A DNA stretch of 25,314 nucleotides from IMG/VR virus record IMGVR_UViG_3300045970_000853, positions 1 through 25,314 of that record. One strand, 5' to 3'. The DNA comes from a virus. Of this stretch, positions 12,986 to 20,504 are shown in pieces (positions within the stretch are counted from its first letter, which is position 1; every line of letters starts with the position of its first letter). The notes below the pieces were generated by a model. That model was not told where the DNA came from. It searched no databases and saw only the letters and a program-made list of their open reading frames with translations. The position numbers and the translations under genes are program-made.

Positions 12986-15781
12986 ATGGACAAGCAGATC
13001 CTGTACCTGGGTCGAACGGAGCAGGGTGTCTTTGCCCAGGCTCTGTTCGGCAGTTCTGGCGCCTTCGAGAAGGTCGCTGGGGCTCCGCCCTTTGCCGACT
13101 GGGCCACCGGGGACGAGCTGCGGAAGTTCATCCGGACCATCACCAAGGAAGACAGGAAGACCGGCGTCTACACCTTGGTGAACGCGCTTGGAGCCGGCGA
13201 GTTCTTCGGCCCCAACATCAACAGCGACTACTTCCCGTGGGATGCCCTGGCGCACGAGGGCGACGACTACGGCTACAAGACCTTCCTCCGGGCCCACGCC
13301 TTCCAGCACCACGCCAACAAGGATCCAGCTCGGGCCTTCGGCGTGCCTGTCCACTCCATCCTCAACACCCACATGAAGAGGGTGGAGCTCATCATTCGGC
13401 TGGACCGGGACCAGGCTCGGGCACAGGGCGCCGACGGCATCATCACCCGGGTCGAGAAGGGGGAGTTCCCCGACGTCTCGATGGGGTGCAAGGTTCCCTT
13501 CGACGTCTGCTCCATCTGCGGCCATCGTTCCAAGACTCGGGACGACTACTGCTTCCCGGCTGGCACCCAGATCCTCACGGAGGGGGGCCAGTACCAGAGC
13601 ATCGAGACCCTGAACGTCGGGGATGAGGTCGTCACCCACACCGGGCAGACGAAGCGCATCACGGCGCTCCTGCCTAGCGTCGCCCACGACGGCCTGGTCA
13701 AGATCGAGTCCTTCGGCTTCTCGACCATCGAGGCGACCCCCAGCCATCCCTTCTTCGTGGCTCGGACGCGGTCTGGTGTGCATGGTGGTCGGTACCTCCA
13801 GCTCATGGAGACGTCTCCAGACTGGATGGCGGCCGAAGACATCCAGCCGAACGACACCGTCTTCCTACCCATCCCACCGCTCTCCGACAGCGTGGATGCC
13901 TTCCCGTACGACGAGAAGAGGGGCAAGGAGGTCGGCTGGCTGCTCGGCATCTACCTGGCAGAGGGCTGCCCTTCCTTCTCGAAGGGAACTCCGTACCCGA
14001 AGGGGGTGAACTTCTCCCTTCACTTCGATGAGACGGACATCGAAGACCACATCAAGCAGGCCGTCCTGCACCTCGATGAGGGGGCTCGGGTCGGCATCTC
14101 CGTGGACGAGAGCCGACACTCCCGCACCGTTCGGGTGATGAGCCGAAAGGCCGCCGAGTGGCTGATGTTGCACGGCGGGCGTGGCAGCAAGACGAAGCTC
14201 CTCAGCCCTGCCATGGCCGGCGGCCCGAAGTTCATCTCCCTCCAGATGCTCAAGGGCTGGGCGGAAGGGGACGGCAGCTACGACGCCAAGATGGACCTGC
14301 TGCGGGTCGCCACGTCCTCGGAGACCCTTGCTCGGCAGATGCAGCTCGTGGCGGCCGGGTGCGGCATCCTGGCCGGCGTGAAGCTCCACTCCAGAGACAC
14401 GAACTTCGGCCATCAGGACATCTGGTACGTCTCCTTCTCTGGGGACGCCGCTCATGCGGTCCAGGAAGCTCGGCCCCAGGATGTCTTCTCGAAGCAGAGC
14501 AAGCTCTTCTTCTGGAAGAACTACCTCTGCTCCACCGTGAAGAAGGTCGAGAACCTCGACTTCCACGGCCCGGTCTACAACTTCGAGGTCGAGGACGACC
14601 ACTCCTACGTGGCCGGCTCCTACGCCGTCCACAACTGCCAGCACATGCGGCCGCCCGAAGAGCTTCGTGGCATCTACGGCCCGAACAAGATCCTCCCAGA
14701 TGGTCGCAAGATCTACGTCATCAACCTCACCCCCAGGTTCTTCGACATCAGCTTCGTCTTCATCGGCGCGGACAAGACGGCCAAGGTGATGGCGAAGCTG
14801 GCTTCGAGGGGGGATCATGTCTGCATGGGAAACGTGTGTGCACTACCTTCTGAGAATGGAGGAGAAGGGGCTGTTGTTTATGGGCCCACTGGAACTCCTG
14901 CCAATCTTGGAGAAATTCGGAAGACTGCCAGCGCCTGTGATGAGATGCGGGGGCCCTGCGGACGAAAGTGCGCTGAGTGCGCCGAGCGAGAGTCCTGCCA
15001 CACAGACAAGCTCGCGGCCGCTTTCGGGGTGAAGAAGCAGGCCGCCAAGAAGGTGGCCGAGATCATCAAGAGCGTCCCTACAGGCGTCTTTGCTCTCAAG
15101 ACCCTTCCCCACCTCGAAGGGGCTGAGCCAGACATCGACCGGTGCGACCTGGATGAGATGGCTGAGAGGCCTCTCCGAGAGGCCTTCTCCGGCGCTGCGC
15201 GCCTAGGGATTGTGCTGAAGCCCCACGAGTTTCAGCATTTGACGCTTCGGAGGATGGGGGAGGACGCCCTACTCCAAGACCTGAACGAGCATCACAAGAT
15301 CTTCCGGCCGTCCCGGGAGTTCGCCGACGTCGGTATGGATAGCAAGCTGGACGACGTCTTCGACCTCTTGAAGAAGTACATTCACCAGCGTACGGCTCTC
15401 GGTACTCCCTTCGTCATGAGGGTGGTGATGTCGGGTGGAGGGGCCAAAAATGCTCTTCCCACTAGAGAGCCGATCGAGCATTCTTTGCTGGACAAGGTCA
15501 GCGCCGCGTACAATGGGTACCGTCGCAACCTCTTGATGAAGCTCTCGCAGTCAGTGGAAGGGATTCACAGCGACCCGAGGTTGAGAGAAGTTTTCTTGAA
15601 AGACGAGCTGAGCAACATGTTCAACAAGACCTCAAGCTCCTCGATCATGTCTCCCGACTCGATGCAGTATTTCTTGGGCGCGCACTTCTCTGACCGCAAC
15701 GTACTGTGCGAAAGTGCAACCGTCGGGTCGGTTGCCTTCAACGATGAGTGGCTCCACGGGATGGACCACACTTTGGCCTAG
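12986..15781 (+). CDS. Prohead (head maturation) protease interrupted by an intein
   Basis: The precursor is 931 aa; removal of the 362-residue intein leaves 569 aa. The N-extein resembles T4 gp21/assemblin-type serine proteases. It has a GPNINSDYFPWD segment (residues 75-86), equivalent to the N-x-N-G-x-x-Y/F-P element, a His near residues 108-109 in QHHANKDPARAFG, and the Ser of DVSMG (S165). Directly after follows a zinc knuckle C175-x2-C178 ... C551-x-x-type H553, which is contiguous only after splicing. The C-extein continues with NLTPRFFDISFVFIGADKTAKV and then ~330 residues that include another Cys-rich patch (residues ~650-680). Such enzymes cleave scaffold, internal and capsid proteins inside the prohead. 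The gene lies upstream of core-like proteins and the capsid gene, as expected. The C-terminal extension is unassigned. Confidence 0.85.
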   Translation: MDKQILYLGRTEQGVFAQALFGSSGAFEKVAGAPPFADWATGDELRKFIRTITKEDRKTGVYTLVNALGAGEFFGPNINSDYFPWDALAHEGDDYGYKTFLRAHAFQHHANKDPARAFGVPVHSILNTHMKRVELIIRLDRDQARAQGADGIITRVEKGEFPDVSMGCKVPFDVCSICGHRSKTRDDYCFPAGTQILTEGGQYQSIETLNVGDEVVTHTGQTKRITALLPSVAHDGLVKIESFGFSTIEATPSHPFFVARTRSGVHGGRYLQLMETSPDWMAAEDIQPNDTVFLPIPPLSDSVDAFPYDEKRGKEVGWLLGIYLAEGCPSFSKGTPYPKGVNFSLHFDETDIEDHIKQAVLHLDEGARVGISVDESRHSRTVRVMSRKAAEWLMLHGGRGSKTKLLSPAMAGGPKFISLQMLKGWAEGDGSYDAKMDLLRVATSSETLARQMQLVAAGCGILAGVKLHSRDTNFGHQDIWYVSFSGDAAHAVQEARPQDVFSKQSKLFFWKNYLCSTVKKVENLDFHGPVYNFEVEDDHSYVAGSYAVHNCQHMRPPEELRGIYGPNKILPDGRKIYVINLTPRFFDISFVFIGADKTAKVMAKLASRGDHVCMGNVCALPSENGGEGAVVYGPTGTPANLGEIRKTASACDEMRGPCGRKCAECAERESCHTDKLAAAFGVKKQAAKKVAEIIKSVPTGVFALKTLPHLEGAEPDIDRCDLDEMAERPLREAFSGAARLGIVLKPHEFQHLTLRRMGEDALLQDLNEHHKIFRPSREFADVGMDSKLDDVFDLLKKYIHQRTALGTPFVMRVVMSGGGAKNALPTREPIEHSLLDKVSAAYNGYRRNLLMKLSQSVEGIHSDPRLREVFLKDELSNMFNKTSSSSIMSPDSMQYFLGAHFSDRNVLCESATVGSVAFNDEWLHGMDHTLA
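13550..14635 (+). mobile_element. LAGLIDADG intein (362 aa) in the prohead protease
   Basis: Splicing block A starts at C189 of the precursor (CFPAGTQIL). Block B is T251-P-S-H254. Two LAGLIDADG-type motifs follow: GWLLGIYLAEG (residues 317-327) and LKGWAEGDGSY (422-432), each with its acidic residue (E326, D429). Block F is near DFHGPVYNFEVEDDHSY, and block G ends VHN before C551 (the +1 nucleophile). All residues needed for standard class 1 splicing are present, and both homing-endonuclease acidic residues are intact, so the element looks active for splicing and possibly homing. It lies exactly before a Cys of the host protein's zinc knuckle. Confidence 0.95.
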
Positions 15782-15837
15782 AGGCTAGACCTCGAAGACG
15801 GCCTACCAACTGTCGCACCACCAAGGAGAACAAGATC

Positions 15838-16737
15838 ATGCCGATGGATCCGCAGCTCGCCGCCCTGTACGGGACCGACGAGGAGACCGACACCGAGAAG
15901 CTGGCCGCCGCCGAGATGGCGGAGGGCCTCGCCGAAGAGGAGCAGTTCGACGTGGCGACCGCGACCGACGAGCAGGTCGAGGCCCTGGCCCAGGAGTTCC
16001 TGGCCAGCGAGGGCACCGAGGAGACCGCTGAGGTCGCCGAGGCCGAGGAGCCCAAGGAGGAGGAGCAGGTCAAGATGTCCGCCGACGAGGAGGCCCAGGA
16101 GAAGCTCGCCGAGGCCGACTACCTCGGCCGCGTCATGGCCCACGCCTACGTCGCCGAGCTCCGCGGCATCGAGTCCGGGGAGAAGACCGCCGCTCCGTAC
16201 GGCGAGAAGGAGAAGGAGGAGCACAAGCGGATCGCCCGCGGCGCCTCCAACGTCACCGGAGCCGGCTACGGCGCGGCCGGCGCCTTCGCCGGGCATCGCG
16301 GCGCCAAGCATCTCGTCGCCAGGGCTGCCGAGAAGGCAGTGGCTGCCGGCGGCAAGGCGAAGGGTCCGAAGACCCAGGCTGCCCTCCGTGCCGCTGGTGC
16401 CGTTGGCGGCGCGCTCGCCGGCGGCGCTGCCGGCAAGGGCGTCGGCTACGCCGCGACTCGTGCGGGCAACCGCGTCGCTCGCATGCTGACCACCGAAGGC
16501 AAGAAGGAGAAGAAGTCCAGCGCCGAGACCGAGGAGATGTCGGCTCTCGACGTCCTCGCCGAGCGCCGGGCCCTGGAGATCCTGGAGGCCAACGGCATCC
16601 AGCTGGAGGCTCCTGAGGCCGTCGAGACCGAGAAGGTCTCCGCGTCCGAGGAGGAGATGAACCTCCTGGCCCAGGCCGTCGAGGCCCGCGCCGAAGAGCT
16701 CCTGGCCGCCAACGGCTACGAGTTCGAGCAGGAGTAG
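15838..16737 (+). CDS. Acidic core/scaffold-like protein with glycine-zipper centre (299 aa)
   Basis: The ATG at 15838 has AAGGAG 9 bases upstream; an earlier in-frame start would overlap the protease gene. Residues 1-110 are extremely Glu/Ala-rich helix, as in prohead core or scaffold proteins. Residues ~133-215 are basic and small-residue-rich (GAGYGAAGAFAGHRG, AVGGALAGGAAGKGVGY), a glycine-zipper region. Residues 222-231 (KKEKKSSAET) recur identically in the protein at 17104. The C terminus holds two related units, LAERRALEILEANG (240-253) and AVEARAEELLAANG (280-293), with a weaker one near residue 45 (EQVEALAQEFLAS). It lies between protease and capsid genes and is followed by a strong hairpin. 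The acidic-basic-acidic layout is compatible with a scaffold or internal protein that is cleaved on maturation; this is inference. Confidence 0.8.
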   Translation: MPMDPQLAALYGTDEETDTEKLAAAEMAEGLAEEEQFDVATATDEQVEALAQEFLASEGTEETAEVAEAEEPKEEEQVKMSADEEAQEKLAEADYLGRVMAHAYVAELRGIESGEKTAAPYGEKEKEEHKRIARGASNVTGAGYGAAGAFAGHRGAKHLVARAAEKAVAAGGKAKGPKTQAALRAAGAVGGALAGGAAGKGVGYAATRAGNRVARMLTTEGKKEKKSSAETEEMSALDVLAERRALEILEANGIQLEAPEAVETEKVSASEEEMNLLAQAVEARAEELLAANGYEFEQE

Positions 16738-16746
16738 TCCACCTTC

Positions 16747-16782
16747 CCCGGGCGGGGCCGCTTGTAGGCTGCCCCGCCCGGG
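16747..16782 (+). terminator. Strong hairpin terminator after the 15838-16737 gene
   Basis: CCCGGGCGGGGC (16747-16758) and GCCCCGCCCGGG (16771-16782) form a perfect 12-bp stem around a 12-base loop, followed by ATGTTGTTT, a loose T-rich tail. Its position 10 bases after a stop codon supports partial or full termination, separating expression of the core-like gene from the genes downstream. Confidence 0.7.
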
Positions 16783-16801
16783 ATGTTGTTTCGGAGCAAC
16801 G

Positions 16802-17086
16802 ATGTACTCCAGCAGCAAGTCCAAGACGAGCAGCAGCTTGGCCTTCCTGAAGGGGTTCACCGACGAGATGATGAAGATTGCCAACCTGACCGATGCGAAC
16901 AAGAGGGTGCGGAACTCCGGCCCTGCGGCAGCCGTTGGGGGGACTTCCCTGCACAAGGTGAGGCACTACTCCAAGCCGGCAACCATGACCAACATCGTGA
17001 AGACGGCTCCGACTCTCGCCCCACCAGCTCCGCCAGCAGTTCAAACCGCCACCACGACTTCCCCTCCCGCCGTCATCGGCGGGTAA
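16802..17086 (+). CDS. Small protein with targeting-like motif and Pro/Thr-rich tail (94 aa)
   Basis: ATG has GGAG 7 bases upstream, just after the hairpin at 16747-16782. The first 12 residues are Ser/Lys-rich, followed by FLKGFTDEMMKIAN, where DEMMKIA (residues 21-27) matches the recurrent motif of candidate internal proteins. Residues ~30-60 are basic and polar. The last ~25 residues are Pro/Thr/Ala-rich and probably disordered. There is no membrane segment or catalytic motif. The gene sits between two Lys/Glu-rich core-like genes. A small internal head protein carrying a packaging tag is the simplest reading, but nothing outside the motif supports a function. Confidence 0.7.
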   Translation: MYSSSKSKTSSSLAFLKGFTDEMMKIANLTDANKRVRNSGPAAAVGGTSLHKVRHYSKPATMTNIVKTAPTLAPPAPPAVQTATTTSPPAVIGG

Positions 17087-17103
17087 GCAAGTAGGAGACT
17101 CGG

Positions 17104-18324
17104 ATGAAGACCAAGCTCGCCGGCCACTTCCCCCTCCAGGACGCTCTCCGGCGCACCATCCAGGAGGCGAAGCTGAAGATCGCCGCCTCGGAGAAGGGTG
17201 AGGAGAAGTCCGAGGAGAAGAAGGAAGAGAAGAAGGCCCCGCCCTTCGGCAAGAAGGACGAGAAGAAGGAGACCAAGAAGGAGGAGGCCAAGGAGAAGGA
17301 GTCCTCGGCCGTGGTCGACTTCCAGAACCCCGACGAGGTGGAGAAGCTGGCCGCCTCCCTCGACTTCGTGGCCGAGAAGATCGCCGACTACACCACCATC
17401 GGCGGCGAGAGCCACCAGGGCGGCGAGGTCCTCCCGGTCCAGTCGCCGGCCAAGGGCAAGCAGGTCTACCCGACCAGCAAGGGCGGCAAGAGCCCGGCCC
17501 CGGCCGTGAAGGCCACCAAGGACAACCCGGGTCCGGCCAACGCCATGGCCACCGACGACGAGCGGGCCCCGGGCGGCACCGGCGCCAAGTACCCGGCGCA
17601 CGGCGTCCTGAAGACCGGCGGCGTCGCGGCCCTCAAGGAGGTCGTGGCTGCCCAGCTGGCCGCCGAGCCTGTCGAGGAGGAAGAGAAGACGGCCAACAAG
17701 GTGGTCAACCGGGTGGCCGAGCTGTTCGCTGGCGGCAAGAAGGGCACGATCGGGGAGATGGCTGGCAAGCGTGCCGGCAACTCCTTCAAGGGCTTCAGGC
17801 AGATGACCGGCGAGGCTGCCAAGTCCACAGCCGCCCGAGTGGCCGCCGGCACCACGGTGGCCCTTGGCGCCAAGAAGGCCCTTGGCAAGAAGGAGAAGAA
17901 GTCCTCTGCCGAGACCCCCGAGGCCGTCCAGTACATCCTCGGCAAGATCTCCACCGTCTACAACGGCGGCGAGTCCCATCAGGGCGGCGAGCAGCTCTCC
18001 AACACCATGCCCGTCACCATGCAGCCGGGCCGCTCCCTCATCCAGAACAAGGATGGCATCAAGAACGTGACCAAGCCCGAGGCCAAGGCCTTCCGGAAGA
18101 AGGAGCTGGCCGAGGTCCTGTCCGAGCCGGCCTCGCACCGTGGCGTGGCCCCGAACATCAGCGGAAACCTGCGTAGCGCCGCGAGTGGCGGTGTGAAGAC
18201 CGCAGCGAAGAGGGCCCTCCTCAGCAAGATCGCTGGCGAGGGATGCAAGTGCACCGAGAACACCCAGTGCCGTCACTGCCATCTGAAGGAGGCCACCGCC
18301 TCCCTCCAGGCGTCGGCGCAGTAG
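17104..18324 (+). CDS. Lys/Glu-rich core-like protein with internal repeat (406 aa)
   Basis: ATG has AGGAG 6 bases upstream. Residues ~30-70 are a dense Lys/Glu charge block. Residues ~80-95 hold EKLAAS and EKIAD helices. GGESHQGGE occurs twice (residues 100-108 and 288-296), each preceded by a similar helix ending in Ile-x-x-Tyr, so the protein contains a diverged internal duplication. Residues ~205-260 form a basic, small-residue-rich helix region. Residues 262-271 (KKEKKSSAET) are identical to a segment of the 15838 gene product. The C terminus has CKCTENTQCRHCH, a possible zinc site. Gene position between protease and capsid, high charge and low complexity suggest a prohead core or internal protein. 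No database family is recognised by eye. Confidence 0.8.
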   Translation: MKTKLAGHFPLQDALRRTIQEAKLKIAASEKGEEKSEEKKEEKKAPPFGKKDEKKETKKEEAKEKESSAVVDFQNPDEVEKLAASLDFVAEKIADYTTIGGESHQGGEVLPVQSPAKGKQVYPTSKGGKSPAPAVKATKDNPGPANAMATDDERAPGGTGAKYPAHGVLKTGGVAALKEVVAAQLAAEPVEEEEKTANKVVNRVAELFAGGKKGTIGEMAGKRAGNSFKGFRQMTGEAAKSTAARVAAGTTVALGAKKALGKKEKKSSAETPEAVQYILGKISTVYNGGESHQGGEQLSNTMPVTMQPGRSLIQNKDGIKNVTKPEAKAFRKKELAEVLSEPASHRGVAPNISGNLRSAASGGVKTAAKRALLSKIAGEGCKCTENTQCRHCHLKEATASLQASAQ

Positions 18325-18348
18325 CCCCACCGAGAGGAGATGAAGCCC

Positions 18349-18720
18349 ATGGAGAAGATCAGCAACCAGCAGGCGGCCGCGCTCACAAAGGTGGCAGCAA
18401 GCACCCTGCGGGCTCTCTCGGAGGAGAACAAGGCCCTCCGCGAGAAGGTCGCGTCACACGAGAAGCAGTCTCGCGCGGAGAAGATCGCGGCGATGATGGA
18501 GGAGAAGGGGCTCAACACCGAGCTCGACTTCTCGTCCAAGGTCGCCTCGATCCTGGAACGGGACGATCTCACGGTTCTCGAAGAGGCCGTGGGGATGAGC
18601 GCCCCGCAGATGAAGCTCGCCTCCATCCATGAGGATGGGGTCGAAGTCGAGAGCTCCGGTGACGGAGCCGTCGACGCGGCGACCCAGCAGTTCGCCGCCA
18701 ACCTCGCCTCGCTGGAGTAG
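18349..18720 (+). CDS. Coiled-coil small scaffold-like protein (123 aa)
   Basis: The ATG at 18349 is preferred: GGAG lies 9 bases upstream, while the ATG at 18340 directly abuts it. Residues ~8-55 form a continuous charged helix with heptad spacing (TLRALSEENKALREKVASHEKQ), predicted coiled coil. K-[VI]-A steps recur (TKVAAS, EKVASH, EKIAAM, SKVASI, MKLASI), five in 123 residues. The C-terminal ~30 residues are acidic. No catalytic or membrane features are visible. It sits directly upstream of the decoration-like and capsid genes in the same operon. A scaffold, core or capsid-assembly helper is likely, by position and coiled-coil character only. Confidence 0.75.
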   Translation: MEKISNQQAAALTKVAASTLRALSEENKALREKVASHEKQSRAEKIAAMMEEKGLNTELDFSSKVASILERDDLTVLEEAVGMSAPQMKLASIHEDGVEVESSGDGAVDAATQQFAANLASLE

Positions 18721-18762
18721 TCCACCACTCACGCAGTCCTACGCTCTTCAAGGAGAACAACG

Positions 18763-19257
18763 ATGTCCGCACCGAACTTCGAGCTCATCACCGAGCTCCA
18801 GATGACCGCCCGCCGCGACTTCCCTCTCGCGGCTCCGTCGATCCTCAACCCGCTGGATGCAGCCGCCCTGGTCGAGGGTGAGTGGCTGCGTCTCAACGCC
18901 GACTACAAGCTGGAGCGTGGTACCGGCGAAGAGACCAACGCTGCCGTCTTCCCGGTCCACACCGAGCGCGGCCGGTACGACACCCAGGCTGTCCAGAAGG
19001 TGAACGTGATCTTCGCCCAGATGTACGAGGCCGAGACCACGATCGCCGACCTGACCGGTCTCGTCGTCGGCGATGCCCTCACCGTGCAGACGGTGGTCAT
19101 CGGCGGCGTCAACCGTCGCGGCCTGGCGAAGCGTCTCACCGCGGGCGGCCCTCCGGCCGTCCCGACCAACGCCGGCGCCGTCGTGGTCGGCTACGTGACC
19201 AAGATCACTGGCACGAAGCTCCGCTTCATCCACTTCGCGAACCAGAAGGCCTACTAG
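18763..19257 (+). CDS. Probable head decoration/stabilisation protein (164 aa)
   Basis: ATG has AAGGAG 7 bases upstream. After an N-terminal arm of ~35 residues the protein is mainly beta (LVEGEWLRLNADYKLERG, AVFPVHTERG, TALTVQTVVIGG-like strands, GAVVVGYVTKITGTKLRFIHF). There are no Cys residues, membrane segments or enzyme motifs. Size, beta content and placement one gene before the major capsid protein with a strong ribosome binding site fit a decoration or capsid-stabilising protein, as found next to capsid genes in many tailed phages. It lacks the KTA-type motif that marks the presumed internal proteins, consistent with an outer-surface role. Alternative: a minor capsid or fibre-like protein. 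Confidence 0.7.
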   Translation: MSAPNFELITELQMTARRDFPLAAPSILNPLDAAALVEGEWLRLNADYKLERGTGEETNAAVFPVHTERGRYDTQAVQKVNVIFAQMYEAETTIADLTGLVVGDALTVQTVVIGGVNRRGLAKRLTAGGPPAVPTNAGAVVVGYVTKITGTKLRFIHFANQKAY

Positions 19258-19297
19258 GCTTCCGGCTTCCGTCATCCAAGGAACAGGAGAAAGAACC

Positions 19298-20425
19298 ATG
19301 AGCGCCGTCCCAGCAAAGGTCCTGAACGACCTCTTCTTCGAGAAGGTGTCCACCCAGGAGGGCAAGGACAAGATCGCCGAGTTCGGTGGCACGTACATCC
19401 GTGACCGCCTGCGCGAGGTCTCGTTCGCCCGCAAGATCCTCCCGCCCCAGCCCGTCCAGCGGTCCGAGTGCCAGCGCTCGGTCCACCACGACACCCTGGT
19501 GAAGATCATCGACATCGAGCCCAACTCGCGGGCGATGTCGATGTCCTTCCGCGGGCAGCCCACCGCCCGCTTCATCCGCGCCCCGCGCTTCGAGATCCCC
19601 TTCTTCACCATCTCCTCGGAGAAGTTCGAGAAGACGGAGCAGGAGCTCCTGGCGTACGAGATGCCCGTCACCAAGATCATCGAGGAGAACTCGGTGAAGG
19701 ACATCCAGACGATCGAGGACCGCCAGTTCCTCCTCTTCGTCGAGGCCGCCATCCAGATGTACCAGGCTGACGCCAACCTTGGCCCCGTGGCCTTCAACGG
19801 CACGAACGTCAACGCCGGCGCGGTCAAGGGCGTCTCCGTGGTCAAGGGCGACGGCGCCCTGGCTGCCGTGGCCCAGGACTTCACCGTCTACCCGGTCCTG
19901 AAGCCCGACTTCATCAAGCTCAAGAAGCTGCTGCACCGGCGCCACCTCCGGGCCGAGCGGCTGCTCATCACCGAGCCGGACTACGACGACATCTCGTCGT
20001 GGACCATCCAGGACGTCGGCATGACCATCGCCGGCGAGACCTCCACCGAGGGCTGGAAGAGCCCGACCGTCGTCGGCCTCAAGATCATCCGGACCATCAA
20101 GACGGAGATCCTGCGCGAGGGCAACGTGTACTGCTTCACGGCGCCCGAGTTCTTCGGCCGGTTCTACGTCCTGAACCAGACGAAGTTCTACATCGACAAG
20201 ATCGCCAACCTCATCACCTGGCAGAGCTGGGAGGACATCGCCATCGGCATCGGCAACGTCGCCTCGCTCGTGAAGCTGGAGCTCTTCCCCGGCTCCGTGA
20301 CCCCTGGCGCGACCGATGCTGGCTTCGCCACGGCCATCCCGGCTGACGAGAACGACCCCGAGCTCTACCCGGTCAACAACCGTGTCGACGCCGGTCTCCG
20401 CTATCCTTCGGTCTCGCAGTTCTGA
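19298..20425 (+). CDS. Major capsid protein
   Basis: ATG has AGGAG with good spacing. The 375-aa protein has a helical N-terminal arm (residues 1-45) and an E-loop-like region rich in Arg and hydrophobics (residues ~60-100). A P-domain long helix follows (DIQTIEDRQFLLFVEAAIQMYQ, residues ~135-160), and the C-terminal part includes FFGRFYVLNQTKFYIDKIANLITWQSWEDIAIGI. That ending, with a Trp-rich strand followed by an amphipathic segment, is typical of HK97-fold capsid proteins of large myophages. The gene follows protease, core and decoration-like genes, and a 13-bp hairpin terminator stands directly downstream, both expected for the most abundant virion protein. No long N-terminal scaffold domain is visible, consistent with separate core-like proteins upstream. 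Confidence 0.85.
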   Translation: MSAVPAKVLNDLFFEKVSTQEGKDKIAEFGGTYIRDRLREVSFARKILPPQPVQRSECQRSVHHDTLVKIIDIEPNSRAMSMSFRGQPTARFIRAPRFEIPFFTISSEKFEKTEQELLAYEMPVTKIIEENSVKDIQTIEDRQFLLFVEAAIQMYQADANLGPVAFNGTNVNAGAVKGVSVVKGDGALAAVAQDFTVYPVLKPDFIKLKKLLHRRHLRAERLLITEPDYDDISSWTIQDVGMTIAGETSTEGWKSPTVVGLKIIRTIKTEILREGNVYCFTAPEFFGRFYVLNQTKFYIDKIANLITWQSWEDIAIGIGNVASLVKLELFPGSVTPGATDAGFATAIPADENDPELYPVNNRVDAGLRYPSVSQF

Positions 20426-20449
20426 CCCGAGGTAGCACCTGATACAACC

Positions 20450-20483
20450 GAGGGGCTTGGGCTTGTTGTTGCCCAAGCCCCTC
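20450..20483 (+). terminator. Strong hairpin terminator after the capsid gene
   Basis: GAGGGGCTTGGGC (20450-20462) and GCCCAAGCCCCTC (20471-20483) form a perfect 13-bp stem with loop TTGTTGTT. The bases after it (AGCTTTGCT) are only mildly T-rich. It lies 24 bases after the capsid stop. Confidence 0.75.
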
Positions 20484-20497
20484 AGCTTTGCTACAGT
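20469..20497 (+). promoter_or_regulatory. Candidate promoter of the first HNH gene
   Basis: TTGCCC (20469-20474) and TACAGT (20492-20497) are 17 bases apart, with TGC before the -10 box (extended -10). The -35 element lies in the loop and right arm of the capsid terminator. The ATG at 20505 follows 7 bases after the -10 box and has no Shine-Dalgarno sequence, so the transcript would be leaderless or nearly so. Confidence 0.45.
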
Positions 20498-20504
20498 CTT
20501 CCGC

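Noticed and set aside
12332-13783. Long minus-strand open frame (483 codons) opposite the 12350 and protease genes
   Set aside because: It is antisense to two well-supported genes. High GC at third positions on the plus strand removes stop codons on the other strand, and its translation is a compositionally odd Val/Gly/Leu/Asp-rich sequence without motifs.
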